From assembly GCA_038209195.1 (NCBI GenBank), contig JBBQXY010000004.1:21298-85297 (forward strand): DNA of 64,000 nucleotides, in the 5' to 3' direction. Below the pieces are notes generated by a model. The model ran no database searches. It saw only the letters and a program-made list of their open reading frames with translations, and was not told the DNA's origin. This document shows positions 1 to 7,961 of the stretch, in pieces (positions within the stretch are counted from its first letter, which is position 1; each line of letters starts with the position of its first letter). Source of the DNA: JBBQXY01 sp038209195. Its GTDB lineage: Bacteria > Chloroflexota > Ktedonobacteria > Ktedonobacterales > Ktedonobacteraceae. A program made the translations under genes and the position numbers.

Positions 1-2
1 GG

Positions 3-815
3 GCTATTAATCCAGATCTCTATATTGTCGGAGAAATCGAGCACGAGGCGGCGCGTTGGACAATAGGCGACCAGTTTGATGGCGTACAACACTATCCGCT
101 CTACCGCGCGGTGCTCAAATTTATCGCGGCAGGGTCAAATGCTCCTTCGTTTGGTATTGGGGCAGAAGGCAAATGGAACGCCACGACCTTTGACCAGAGA
201 CTGGGCCACATACGAAGTTGGTATCCCACGCCCGTCCTATCGGCCCTGCTAACTCACCTCTCGAACCACGACATCCCACGCTTCCTGACCATGTGTGGAG
301 GCGATAAACGCAAGCTACGCTTGGCGACAACCTTTCTCCTGACCTATACGGGCACACCGATGCTCTACTATGGCGAAGAAGTCGGGATGGAGGGCGGCCC
401 TGACCCCGATTGCCGCCGCCCTATGGTCTGGGAACCTGCTGAACAAGACGCGGATTTGCTAACATTTTATCGCCACCTGATATTCTTGCGTCAAACTCAT
501 GCCGCCTTACGAGCCGATGGCGTCTGGACATGTCTTGCCGAGGACGAAAGTGGAGTCTATGCCTTCCTACGCGGAGAGCTCCCCTTGCATGGCGCGACTC
601 CCAACCGTGATGTAGCCCTCGTTGTTCTCAATAACAGCGAGGAGCCCCGACCCATACAGGTTCCCTTGAACGTGGTTGGACGCGGTACTCAGCCCTGTTG
701 GACCGATGGCACAGCAGTACGCGATGAGCTGAGTGGACAGATATATCCAGTGGAAAATGGCATGGTGGCGATAGAGCTAGGGGCATATGAGGGAGCAGTA
801 ATTATCGGTGTGTAA
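3..815 (+). CDS. GH13 alpha-amylase-family glycosidase, C-terminal part (5' truncated by window edge)
   Basis: The reading frame is open from the first bases of the window, so the gene begins upstream and only about 270 residues are seen. The visible start has VGEIEHEAARW, which fits the beta-5 region of GH13 enzymes with the general acid Glu. It is followed by LLTHLSNHDIPRF, whose NHD matches the third catalytic Asp, and then by TGTPMLYYGEEVGM, a typical late-barrel segment. The last 90 or so residues form a beta-rich C-terminal domain ending in GAYEGAVIIGV. GH13 enzymes hydrolyse or transfer alpha-glucosidic bonds in starch, maltodextrin, sucrose or trehalose-type sugars; substrate cannot be told without the N-terminal part. 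The next genes encode a Gfo/Idh/MocA oxidoreductase and a sugar isomerase-like protein on the same strand, which agrees with carbohydrate use. Confidence 0.9.
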   Translation, partial: AINPDLYIVGEIEHEAARWTIGDQFDGVQHYPLYRAVLKFIAAGSNAPSFGIGAEGKWNATTFDQRLGHIRSWYPTPVLSALLTHLSNHDIPRFLTMCGGDKRKLRLATTFLLTYTGTPMLYYGEEVGMEGGPDPDCRRPMVWEPAEQDADLLTFYRHLIFLRQTHAALRADGVWTCLAEDESGVYAFLRGELPLHGATPNRDVALVVLNNSEEPRPIQVPLNVVGRGTQPCWTDGTAVRDELSGQIYPVENGMVAIELGAYEGAVIIGV

Positions 816-911
816 GAGAATCATGCACATACTCTAGAGCTTGTTACCCGATGAGAAAATGTGATATGGTGACATCTAAAGAAGCACTTATATGGTGCTA
901 AAAGGTTTGAA

Positions 912-941
912 ATGTTGGGGCAGAACACGATGGCCCAACAT
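912..941 (+). other. Short inverted repeat upstream of the oxidoreductase gene
   Basis: ATGTTGGG (912-919) pairs with CCCAACAT (934-941), giving an 8-bp stem just before the start of the next gene. There is no T-tract after it. It could be a weak terminator for the glycosidase gene or an mRNA hairpin near the ribosome site; neither can be decided from sequence. Confidence 0.35.
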
Positions 942-956
942 GCAAGATAGTGACCG

Positions 957-2033
957 ATGAGGATGTCACAAGCTATGCCTGAAAAATTACGATTTGGCAT
1001 CGTGGGCTGTGGAGTTATCGCCTCCACCCATGCAGAAGCGATTGCTAGCCTGCCAGAGGCGCAACTTGTCGCGATAGCCGATATCGTACCTGAGTGCGCA
1101 CAGAGGCTTGCCAACAAGTATGGTGCCACAGGCTACACGAGTATACAAGCGATGTTAGCGGACGAAACGCTAGATATTGTGAATGTCTGTACGCCCAGTG
1201 GTCTGCATCGAGAACACGCCTGCCTGGTCATGCGCTCAGGGCGGCACGTCATTATCGAGAAGCCCATGGAGATCACCCTGGCTGCTATTGACGAAATGCT
1301 GGGCGTACAGAAAGAGATGGGGGTGAAGCTCACGGTCATCAGCCAGCATCGTTTTGATGCTGCCACGCAGCAGGTGCATGCGCTGGTACAAGAGGCTGCC
1401 TTTGGTCGGCTCGTGCTGGGCAATGTGCTAATCCCGTGGTGGCGTTCCCAGGCGTATTATGATAGCGGGGCATGGCGCGGCACCTGGGCATTGGATGGCG
1501 GTGGCGTGTTGATGAACCAATCCATCCATGCTATCGATCTTTTACAATGGTTGCTGGGGCCAGTCCACAGTCTCTGCGCCTATACGGATAGGCTGACCCA
1601 TAGTATGGAGACGGAGGACGTGGCAGTAGCAGTCTTGCGCTTCGCCAATGGAGCACTGGGCACTATTGCCGCAACTACCGGAGCGTATCCCGGCATCGCT
1701 ACTCGCATCGAGTTGTTCGGTGATAAAGGTTCAGCAATCATAGAGGACGATACGCTCTCTTACCTGCATCTCGCGCGCGACGATCAAGAAGAGATGGGAG
1801 CTTATGGCATAGCCGCCACTACCAAACGCACGGACAAGCAGGGAGCGACAGCAGCCAGCAATCCCGCCGCGCTTTCCGGTTCGAGCCACACACTACAAAT
1901 TGCTGATATGATGCGCGCCATTCGCGAGAATGGTACGCCCCTCGTCGATGGCTATGCCGCACGCCGACCCGTCGAAATCATCCTGGGCATGTATGAATCG
2001 GCGCGCACACGGCAGGAGGTTATCCTATCATGA
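957..2033 (+). CDS. Gfo/Idh/MocA-family NAD(P)-dependent oxidoreductase
   Basis: The protein has an N-terminal Rossmann fold with the dinucleotide motif GIVGCGVIASTHAEAI near residues 14-29. The family signature EKPMEITLAAIDEM follows at about residue 101; its Lys is the conserved catalytic/substrate residue (EKP). The C-terminal half is the alpha/beta domain of this family, with GGGVLMNQSIHAIDLLQWL including the conserved His. Length (about 358 aa) is normal. Such enzymes oxidise or epimerise sugars, inositols or sugar acids. Possible starts lie at 957, 963 and 975; the one at 975 is preceded by GAGG at a workable distance and gives the usual MPEKLRFGIVGCG N-terminus, so the true protein may be six residues shorter. 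The stop overlaps the next start by 4 nt (ATGA), so the two are translationally coupled. Confidence 0.93.
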   Translation: MRMSQAMPEKLRFGIVGCGVIASTHAEAIASLPEAQLVAIADIVPECAQRLANKYGATGYTSIQAMLADETLDIVNVCTPSGLHREHACLVMRSGRHVIIEKPMEITLAAIDEMLGVQKEMGVKLTVISQHRFDAATQQVHALVQEAAFGRLVLGNVLIPWWRSQAYYDSGAWRGTWALDGGGVLMNQSIHAIDLLQWLLGPVHSLCAYTDRLTHSMETEDVAVAVLRFANGALGTIAATTGAYPGIATRIELFGDKGSAIIEDDTLSYLHLARDDQEEMGAYGIAATTKRTDKQGATAASNPAALSGSSHTLQIADMMRAIRENGTPLVDGYAARRPVEIILGMYESARTRQEVILS

Positions 2034-2869
2034 TTCGCCTCTCCGCTTTTGCCGATGAGATTGCGCCCGACCTGGACGAGCAGGTGGCAGTACTCCACAG
2101 CGAGTCCATACATTATATCGAACTGCGCAGCGTTTGGGGCATTAATGTCCTCGATCTCTCCGCTGAGCAGGTGGCCCGCGTAAAGCATACACTCTACGAA
2201 CACGGCATTGGCGTTTCAGCAATTGGTTCACCAATTGGCAAGGTATCCATCACCAGTTCGTTTGCTGAGCATCTACAACGCTTCGAGCGTGCTATGCTGC
2301 TGGCACACATCTTTCAAACACCCTATATCCGCCTCTTCTCATTCTATCCACCTACCACAGAACAAAGTGAAGCAACCAATCCGGCGACATGGCGGGATGA
2401 AGTCTTGCAGCGATTGCAAGCGATGACAGAGCGAGCGCGGAACGAGAAGATCGTTCTGCTTCACGAAAACGAGAAAGATATCTACGGCGATACAATTGCT
2501 CGCTGTGTAGACCTGCTGCAAAATATCGACAATACCCATTTCCTGGCGATCCTCGACCCCGCGAACTTCATCCAGTGCCAACAAACACCCTATCCCACTG
2601 CCTATGAAGCCCTGCGTCCCTGGTTGCGCTATGTTCACGTTAAGGACGCACTAACCAATGGCACAGTTGTTGTGGCAGGTGAAGGAGCCACGCAGTGGCC
2701 CACACTGCTGCAACGCCTGCACGATGACGGCTACGATGGCTTTTTCTCATTGGAGCCGCACCTGGCCTCTGCCGGACAGTTCTCCGGTTTCAGCGGTCAG
2801 GAATTGTTCCGTCATGCCTCCCAGTCGTTGCAGCGCATGTTGCAGAACATGGGGTGGGAGTACGCGTAA
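2030..2869 (+). CDS. Sugar phosphate isomerase/epimerase-like TIM-barrel protein
   Basis: About 279 residues of the xylose-isomerase-like TIM-barrel (AP endonuclease 2) superfamily. Visible signs are the opening IRLSAFADEIAPDLDEQV, the metal-ligand-type strand LLHENEKDIYGDT, the strand FLAILDPANF with Asp, RYVHVKDALTNG, and FFSLEPHL near the C-terminus, all positions where this family binds a divalent cation. Members isomerise or epimerise sugars and inositol derivatives. The coupling (4-nt overlap) to the Gfo/Idh/MocA gene is a common pairing in catabolic operons for inositol-like or oxidised sugars. Specificity is unknown. Confidence 0.9.
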   Translation: MIRLSAFADEIAPDLDEQVAVLHSESIHYIELRSVWGINVLDLSAEQVARVKHTLYEHGIGVSAIGSPIGKVSITSSFAEHLQRFERAMLLAHIFQTPYIRLFSFYPPTTEQSEATNPATWRDEVLQRLQAMTERARNEKIVLLHENEKDIYGDTIARCVDLLQNIDNTHFLAILDPANFIQCQQTPYPTAYEALRPWLRYVHVKDALTNGTVVVAGEGATQWPTLLQRLHDDGYDGFFSLEPHLASAGQFSGFSGQELFRHASQSLQRMLQNMGWEYA

Positions 2870-3186
2870 GTTGCAAGCGTGCTAGTAACTAGTAATATTA
2901 ACAGCGTTGTCCACCCAATAAGGCTCCTCATCATGTCGTCGCTATTTTAGGACATCCGTATAATCTTATGAGAAAAACGGGCTATTTTTTGGGGCTAATT
3001 GCCATAGATGACCGTCTATTCCGTATACTCTAATTAATTCATATGCATCAATTGTTTCTTGCAAAGTTATTGCAAGTGGGACTTGTAGCTAGTACGATTA
3101 ACCACTCTGGTGATACTTTCGAGAATAGGTGCTATTGGCGCGTAGCCACTTCAGACTAACAGGTTGAGAGAATTATTGTTGCTGGC
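2870..3186. other. Intergenic region between convergent genes, no recognised feature
   Basis: This gap of about 317 bases separates the plus-strand sugar genes from the minus-strand LuxR/HtrA operon. It is more AT-rich than the flanking genes. I see no RNA gene, no strong terminator stem and no open frame with a ribosome site. Confidence 0.5.
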
Positions 3187-3810
3187 TCATAGCGTAATAA
3201 GCCCTAAACGTACGCCACGGCTGACCGCGTCCGTGCGACTGGCGGCCCCTAGCTTGGTCGAGATCGACGAAATATGAAACTTGACGGTATGCTCACTGAT
3301 CTGCAAGCGACGTGCAATGAGCTTATTCGATAGACCTTGACTCACTAACTCTAATACCTCGCGCTCGCGAGCGGTAAGCGACTCATCCACGACACCGAGC
3401 ATAAGCGCATTGGCGACGGGGCGTTGTTCGTACAGTTGGGCGGAGTAAGCGGACGGCAACACGACAAAGCCCTGCGCCACAGCCACTACTGCTGCCTGTA
3501 ATTGGGCAGCAGTAGCGTCCAGTGGCACAACGCTCCAACTGCGCAGCGAGAGCGAACGCAGCAGAGCCAATGACCGTTCAATATCGTTGCTGAGCACAAC
3601 AGAAGCAACCTGACTGCTGTTCGTCAAAGTACGCACGACATCTTCCAGCAACGTTTCGTCGACGACGATCACATCAAGTGCTGAAAGTTCCAGGCTAGCG
3701 GCATCCGCGCTTGAGGATGCGCCCACGACCTGCACCTCTGTGCCAGAGATCATAGAACGCAAACCCGCCTGCATCATCGGCGTGGGTGCGATGACGAAGA
3801 CGCGAATCAT
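3187..3810 (-). CDS. LuxR/NarL-type transcriptional regulator with degenerate receiver domain
   Basis: The protein (207 aa) has an N-terminal receiver-like domain (about residues 1-115) and a C-terminal LuxR helix-turn-helix with SLTAREREVLELVSQGLSNK and ISEHTVKFHISSISTKL (about 140-205). The receiver is unusual. The acidic pair expected after the first strand is replaced by A8-P9 (VIAPTP instead of the family's VDDHP), and the conserved Lys near residue 103 is not evident (VVPLDATA), though Asp51 in VIVVDET remains. It is therefore probably not phosphorylated in the classical way. Its start overlaps the stop of the upstream HtrA-like protease by 4 nt, so it is the last gene of a three-gene operon and is likely to act with those proteases, perhaps in a stress response. 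Confidence 0.9.
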   Translation of the reverse strand: MIRVFVIAPTPMMQAGLRSMISGTEVQVVGASSSADAASLELSALDVIVVDETLLEDVVRTLTNSSQVASVVLSNDIERSLALLRSLSLRSWSVVPLDATAAQLQAAVVAVAQGFVVLPSAYSAQLYEQRPVANALMLGVVDESLTAREREVLELVSQGLSNKLIARRLQISEHTVKFHISSISTKLGAASRTDAVSRGVRLGLITL

Positions 3811-4799
3811 GCGTGTTGCTCCAACGCACCGACCCTTACATCAATGCTTAACACAACACCACCACGCACGAGGCGCACTGCAATCTTCGCCTGTGGCTCT
3901 TTACGTGCCAGAATGTTAAGCAGCGAGGTCTCGTCCACGACAGGCTTGCCTGCCACTTCGAGCAGCACATCGCCGATGAATACTCCTGCATCACTAGTGG
4001 GTTTAGCCTCGCCCAATGCCACTACAAGCACAGCATTTTTGCGTTTAGCATTGCCCCCCACCTGTGCCTGAATAGCTTGCGGCAGATCGAGGAGAGCGAC
4101 AGGTTGTACTTCTAATGCCAGGGTGACGCGACGCCTGGGCAAGCCCGCAATCCAAGAACTCACGATATTGCTCGGAATAGAAACGGCCAGATCACCACCA
4201 AAGACCATGGCATTGACGCCAACGACCTTGCCATCGGCATCCAGCAATGGCCCACCCGAATTGCCCGGAGCAAGCACGACATCCGACTTGATGTAGCGCA
4301 AATCCACCTCGTTTTTGTTGGCATTCGCTTTGGTCGTGCTGTCTTTTTTGACGTTGTTAACGTTGTTGACACTACTGATGATACCAGCGGTGACAACGCC
4401 ACGCTGCCCCCAGGGATTGCCCACGGCGAACACCCATTCGCCCACGCGTAACCGCGCTGAATCGCCCGCCGTCACGGCTTGCAGATGGTCGGCTGAGATA
4501 GTCAGCATTGCCAGGTCGAGCTTTGCGTTGCGCTCCACCACCTTCGCATCCAAGATTTGACCGTCAGCTAAATGTACTTTGATGGCAGTTGAGCCTTCGG
4601 GAACGACATGGTGATTGGTAATAATAGAGCCGCTATGACCGTCAGCATCCCAGATGATACCAGTGCCAGCGCCACGGCCCTCGTTGAGAACCTGTACGAT
4701 GCTGGGCTGCACCTTATCTACCATCTGCGTCAGCGCGTGCGAGAACACATCGGGCAACGGTGACGATTTTGCTGGGGTTGTGATTGTTTCTTGTGTCAT
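3807..4799 (-). CDS. HtrA/DegP-like trypsin-fold serine protease with PDZ domain, no signal peptide
   Basis: About 330 aa. The protease domain shows the full triad in order: His in IITNHHVVPEG, Asp in NAKLDLAMLTI, and Ser in VLAPGNSGGPLLDADG. A PDZ-like domain fills the last 100 or so residues (VFIGDVLLEVAGKPV). Family members degrade misfolded proteins or cleave regulators and are usually secreted or membrane-anchored. Here the N-terminus (MTQETITTPAKSSPLPDVF) has no hydrophobic segment, so the product appears cytoplasmic. It is the middle gene of an operon: a second HtrA-like gene lies 32 nt upstream and the LuxR regulator overlaps its stop codon. Confidence 0.93.
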   Translation of the reverse strand: MTQETITTPAKSSPLPDVFSHALTQMVDKVQPSIVQVLNEGRGAGTGIIWDADGHSGSIITNHHVVPEGSTAIKVHLADGQILDAKVVERNAKLDLAMLTISADHLQAVTAGDSARLRVGEWVFAVGNPWGQRGVVTAGIISSVNNVNNVKKDSTTKANANKNEVDLRYIKSDVVLAPGNSGGPLLDADGKVVGVNAMVFGGDLAVSIPSNIVSSWIAGLPRRRVTLALEVQPVALLDLPQAIQAQVGGNAKRKNAVLVVALGEAKPTSDAGVFIGDVLLEVAGKPVVDETSLLNILARKEPQAKIAVRLVRGGVVLSIDVRVGALEQHA

Positions 4800-4831
4800 A
4801 TTCTACCTATTTTCATGCTCGCCTGTTTGTC

Positions 4832-5749
4832 TTATTTGCGCTGCCCTACGGTGATTTGTAATGTTTGTAGTGTGTTGCCACGAATTACTTCGAGTGGAAT
4901 CGTCTTGCCTACGCGATTGTGTACCAGTACGGCCTGTAAATCCTCGGTATCATTGATGGTCTTGCCATCGAGTCCAACCAGGATATCACCAAGCATCAAT
5001 CCCCCTTTTTGCGCCGGGCTATCATCATCTACCTTGACAATGAGCAGACCGTGATCTTGTGTGCGCCCACCGCGTTGCACTTCAGGCAGACGTACTAACT
5101 GGCTGCTGATACCCAGGTAGCCGCGCTTGATATAACCTTGCTGCGCGAGGGTATCTGCTATACTCCAGGCGATAGAGACAGGCACCGCGAGAGCCACACC
5201 GTTCACCAGTCCAGTCGTGGTAATGCCCAATACATTGCCCTGTGCATCGATGAGAGGGCCACCAGAGAAACCGGGATAGGGGGTTGCATCTGTGCGAATA
5301 TAGCGTTCAAGGGTCGCGCCGCGTCCTGTCCGCAAGGGGCCACCCACAGCACTGACGATACCGGCACTCGCCATCGGCCCCTCGCTGGTATTGCGCCCAA
5401 CCGCCATCACTAGTTGACCAACACGAGCCGCGTCTGTCGCGCTTGTCGCTGGCTCAATCCCCAAGTCAGTGGCACGGAGAACGGCAAGATCGGTCGAGGG
5501 GTCACGCCCAACAAATTGCACGGGCACCGTTCGTCCATCATGGCTCTGGATGGTCAAATCTTCTTCGCGCTCAAGCACATGATCCGCCGTTATTACCAGG
5601 TCGGTAGCATAGACGACACCACTAGCAGGTTGCCGTTGACGCCCATTCACCAAAACAAGGGCAGAGCTCACACGCTCAACCGCATCCGCCATCTGATTCG
5701 AGAGCAGGCGCAATACCTGCATATCGTTTTCGCTTTTTGTCTGTTCCAT
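4832..5749 (-). CDS. Second HtrA-like serine protease with PDZ domain, no signal peptide
   Basis: About 305 aa from the ATG at 5749, chosen because AAAGAGAA lies just upstream; an in-frame start 14 codons earlier gives a less typical N-terminus (MLAFTLRTHERE). Triad residues are visible: His in VITADHVLER, Asp in DPSTDLAVLRA, and Ser in YPGFSGGPLIDAQG. The PDZ domain follows, with RGYLGISSQLV and GLMLGDILVGLDGK. As in its neighbour, the N-terminus is polar and carries no signal peptide or anchor, so a cytoplasmic or associated role is likely. It is the first gene of the operon with the other HtrA-like protease and the LuxR-type regulator. Confidence 0.93.
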   Translation of the reverse strand: MEQTKSENDMQVLRLLSNQMADAVERVSSALVLVNGRQRQPASGVVYATDLVITADHVLEREEDLTIQSHDGRTVPVQFVGRDPSTDLAVLRATDLGIEPATSATDAARVGQLVMAVGRNTSEGPMASAGIVSAVGGPLRTGRGATLERYIRTDATPYPGFSGGPLIDAQGNVLGITTTGLVNGVALAVPVSIAWSIADTLAQQGYIKRGYLGISSQLVRLPEVQRGGRTQDHGLLIVKVDDDSPAQKGGLMLGDILVGLDGKTINDTEDLQAVLVHNRVGKTIPLEVIRGNTLQTLQITVGQRK

Positions 5750-5829
5750 AGTATGTTCTCTTTCATGAGTTCGTAGCGTAAATGCCAACACCTGTACATA
5801 CTATATGCGCAAAAGCGAGGGCATACATC

Positions 5830-5864
5830 AGCCATTCGACTAGCATAAGCCTAGCTGAATGGCT
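5830..5864 (-). terminator. Hairpin downstream of the S51-like peptidase gene
   Basis: AGCCATTC (5830-5837) pairs with GAATGGCT (5857-5864), with an inner CTAG/CTAG pairing. It lies just past the stop of the minus-strand peptidase gene. There is no clear U-tract, so terminator function is only suggested by position. Confidence 0.4.
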
Positions 5865-5869
5865 AGCCG

Positions 5870-6661
5870 TTAAAGAACATCGTCACGGAGCATGATTTTT
5901 TCACCGATATGCAAGGTGCGCGTCGTCTGACCACGTTCAAAGACTTTGACGCTCTGACGACCCATCACCTGCCATTGGGAGGCTGGAGCATCACCGCTGG
6001 CGAAGCCAACGCGTACCAGTGCCGTATCTTCATCGATGCCCAGCACGACATGATCTTCGGGAAGCGAGGAAAGCAATGTCTGGAAGATTTTCTGATCAAG
6101 AAAGTTTGCCATGCGATCAAAGTGGGGAAAGACGACAATATGCGGCACAAGGCCCAACGCATCCACCCATTCAGGCTTCTCACCCGCCATCACTGTTCGT
6201 ATAGAAATGGTATGCCCACTGAGAGCCATCGCCCCTGCACTACAACCCGCCAGCACCGCGCCACCTCGATAGGCCGTCTGGATGGTCTCCCAGGCGAGGG
6301 TGTCGCGTAATGTTTCAATAATATGCTGCGGATTGCCGCCGGAAAAGTAGAAGAAATTGGCGTCCCGCAACAGCTCTAACTGTGCAGGGTCTACGGCACT
6401 GGCACGATCAATGATAAGCGTGGCGCGCACATCCTGTACACCCAGGGCATGAAAATGGGTCAAGCCCAGGTTGTTCCAGTAGGTCGAGCTCCCTTCTTCC
6501 AGACCACTGGCGGTCGGCAGCAGGGCAACGCGTGCCTTGCTTGCTCCTCCAAGTGTCTCTAGCAAGTAGGCATCGGTGGTGTTCATGGCAGCTAAATATT
6601 CGCCTGACCCTACCAGCGCGATTGCGCCCAGTGTGGTGCGGGTCTCTTTCTCTTTAGTCAT
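5870..6661 (-). CDS. Peptidase S51-like / cyanophycinase-family protein (type 1 glutamine amidotransferase fold)
   Basis: About 263 aa. IALVGSGEYL opens the protein, VALLPTASGLEEGS follows, and FFYFSGGNPQHI precedes the nucleophile elbow AVLAGCSAGAMALSG, whose Ser is the expected catalytic nucleophile of the S51 (dipeptidase E / cyanophycinase) family. A late segment VVLGIDEDTALVRVG is also typical of cyanophycinase-like proteins. Members cleave Asp-containing dipeptides or cyanophycin-type polymers with a Ser-His-Glu triad. The gene stands alone on the minus strand, convergent with nothing and divergent from the AT-rich membrane-protein gene at 6829. I see no cyanophycin synthetase gene nearby, so substrate is uncertain. 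Confidence 0.9.
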   Translation of the reverse strand: MTKEKETRTTLGAIALVGSGEYLAAMNTTDAYLLETLGGASKARVALLPTASGLEEGSSTYWNNLGLTHFHALGVQDVRATLIIDRASAVDPAQLELLRDANFFYFSGGNPQHIIETLRDTLAWETIQTAYRGGAVLAGCSAGAMALSGHTISIRTVMAGEKPEWVDALGLVPHIVVFPHFDRMANFLDQKIFQTLLSSLPEDHVVLGIDEDTALVRVGFASGDAPASQWQVMGRQSVKVFERGQTTRTLHIGEKIMLRDDVL

Positions 6662-6754
6662 GTATTTTTTCCTTATGCGAGTTTGGTGAATCGTCCTTGC
6701 GAATAAGAACAGAACAATGGCTGCTGATTATTCCTTGAAGTTATTGCTTAATTA

Positions 6755-6783
6755 TTGCATTTCACATATTTCTCTTGTAAAAT
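6755..6783 (+). promoter_or_regulatory. Sigma70-type promoter for the AT-rich membrane-protein gene
   Basis: TTGCAT at 6755-6760 and TAAAAT at 6778-6783 are separated by exactly 17 bases, 45 bases before the start codon at 6829. Match to the sigma70 consensus is 4/6 and 5/6. Confidence 0.55.
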
Positions 6784-6828
6784 AGCTGACGATGAGACAT
6801 CTCTAAAGCAAATTACAGGAAAAAAGCA

Positions 6829-7647
6829 ATGACGAACGAGAAAAACCCTGATTTAAGTGATCCCTCCATAATAGATGAAGCAACGCAGCCGTTAACCAAG
6901 CCTAATACGGCAGCAGATGTTAAATCCCCATATATTAACAAAAGCGATTTTTTACTGCACGAATATGATAGTCTAAAAAGTGAAGTAGTTCAGCGTATAG
7001 TGACAAGATACCAGATCATCTCCATAGCGTTAGTGGCACTTGGAGCAGTTTTTACAATACAAAACCCCTATCTGGATCTTTTATTTCCTGTAATAGCCCT
7101 GGCTTTGCTCATTGTTTACATTTCAAACGCTCGTACGATTCGCAATATCGGCGACTATATTCAAGATAATATCGAGAATGTGGTTTCTGAGGACAACAAA
7201 ACGCCTATAAATAAGCCTGAGAGTAAAAAGTCAAATGAAAATAGCTTCGGCTGGCAAAATAAGCAGGCAACGAAGGCAAGAGGAAACATGCGTCAAGTTG
7301 GTTTTTCCGCAGGTCGAATGACATTTCCTATCTGTAGTATTGTTGCCATCGTCGCAGGCATTATTATACTTGTTGCAAATAGTGACCCAAACACTCCACC
7401 TGATCGTGTTGCATTTAATATCATTTTGCCAATAATTTCATTTATCATTTTTCTTTTAACACTGAGTGTCGCTTTTAATGCAAATCAGCTAATTGGGTTT
7501 ATCGAAGACAATCCCGATTTGACCAAAGTGAATGGTTCACTCTATGCTCTCACGCTACTTGGTGAAGTGATAAAGGGTCTTGGCGTAATGATAGGGATTA
7601 TAAAAGAAACCGACAATACAGCTAAGGATGAAGACACAAATGCATGA
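6829..7647 (+). CDS. Hypothetical four-helix membrane protein, AT-rich gene
   Basis: About 272 aa, not recognised. The first 65 residues are polar and acidic. Then come hydrophobic segments at about 68-84 (IISIALVALGAVFTI), 88-104 (LLFPVIALALLIVYI), 170-190 (FPICSIVAIVAGIIILVA) and 203-222 (IILPIISFIIFLLTL), arranged as two hairpins with a charged cytoplasmic loop of about 60 residues between them. Ribosome site AGGAAA lies upstream and a promoter-like pair sits at 6755-6783. The gene is visibly richer in A and T than its neighbours and uses many AAA/AAT/ATA codons, which suggests recent acquisition. Paired TM hairpins around a soluble loop recall small sensor or SLATT-like effector membrane proteins, but no motif allows a firm assignment. 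Confidence 0.8.
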   Translation: MTNEKNPDLSDPSIIDEATQPLTKPNTAADVKSPYINKSDFLLHEYDSLKSEVVQRIVTRYQIISIALVALGAVFTIQNPYLDLLFPVIALALLIVYISNARTIRNIGDYIQDNIENVVSEDNKTPINKPESKKSNENSFGWQNKQATKARGNMRQVGFSAGRMTFPICSIVAIVAGIIILVANSDPNTPPDRVAFNIILPIISFIIFLLTLSVAFNANQLIGFIEDNPDLTKVNGSLYALTLLGEVIKGLGVMIGIIKETDNTAKDEDTNA

Positions 7648-7731
7648 GCCATCCACTTGACAATCCAGCCTGTAGAGCCTACCATTGTCTCATGAAATCG
7701 TGAACTGGCTGTCTTGGATCTGTCATTTTCA

Positions 7732-7878
7732 AACTAGTGCTTTGACACTCTTCATTTGTCGGGCCGCCTTCGGCGGCAAGGATGGGGGAAGACTAGGGCG
7801 CAGCCCTAGAACCCCGTCAAGGGGCAGCAGCCCCTTGCATCCCCACTCGTCAAGTGAAAAGAGACAGACTACTAACTC
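7732..7878 (-). repeat. MITE-like GC-hairpin repeat, copy 1 (inverted orientation)
   Basis: The element starts with ACTAGTGCTTTGACACTCTT (7733-7752) and ends with an imperfect inverted copy up to about 7878. The core has, in reverse order relative to other copies, GCCGCCTTCGGCGGC, CTAGGGCGCAGCCCTAG and a CAAGGGGC/GCCCCTTG stem. The same modules recur near 17.6, 28.1, 48.1, 53.8-54.3 and 58.0 kb. It lies directly before the trpB2 ribosome-binding region. Confidence 0.8.
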
Positions 7879-7961
7879 GAGGAGCCGCTTCACCACACCT
7901 CAAAGTGGCACAAGGTATATTTGTGCGTTCCGCCGTTCTCACGCCTCGAAAGGAGCGAACC

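Noticed and set aside
7880..7961. Possible T-box-like leader (GTGGCACA ... GTTCCGCC) before trpB
   Set aside because: The UGGN bulge-like sequence and a GCACAA/TTGTGC stem are there, but the flanking antiterminator helix does not pair and no Stem I fits between the repeat element and the gene.
7854..7961. Upstream in-frame start for trpB adding 36 residues
   Set aside because: It lies within the MITE-like element and lacks a ribosome site; AAAGGAG at 7949-7955 supports 7962.
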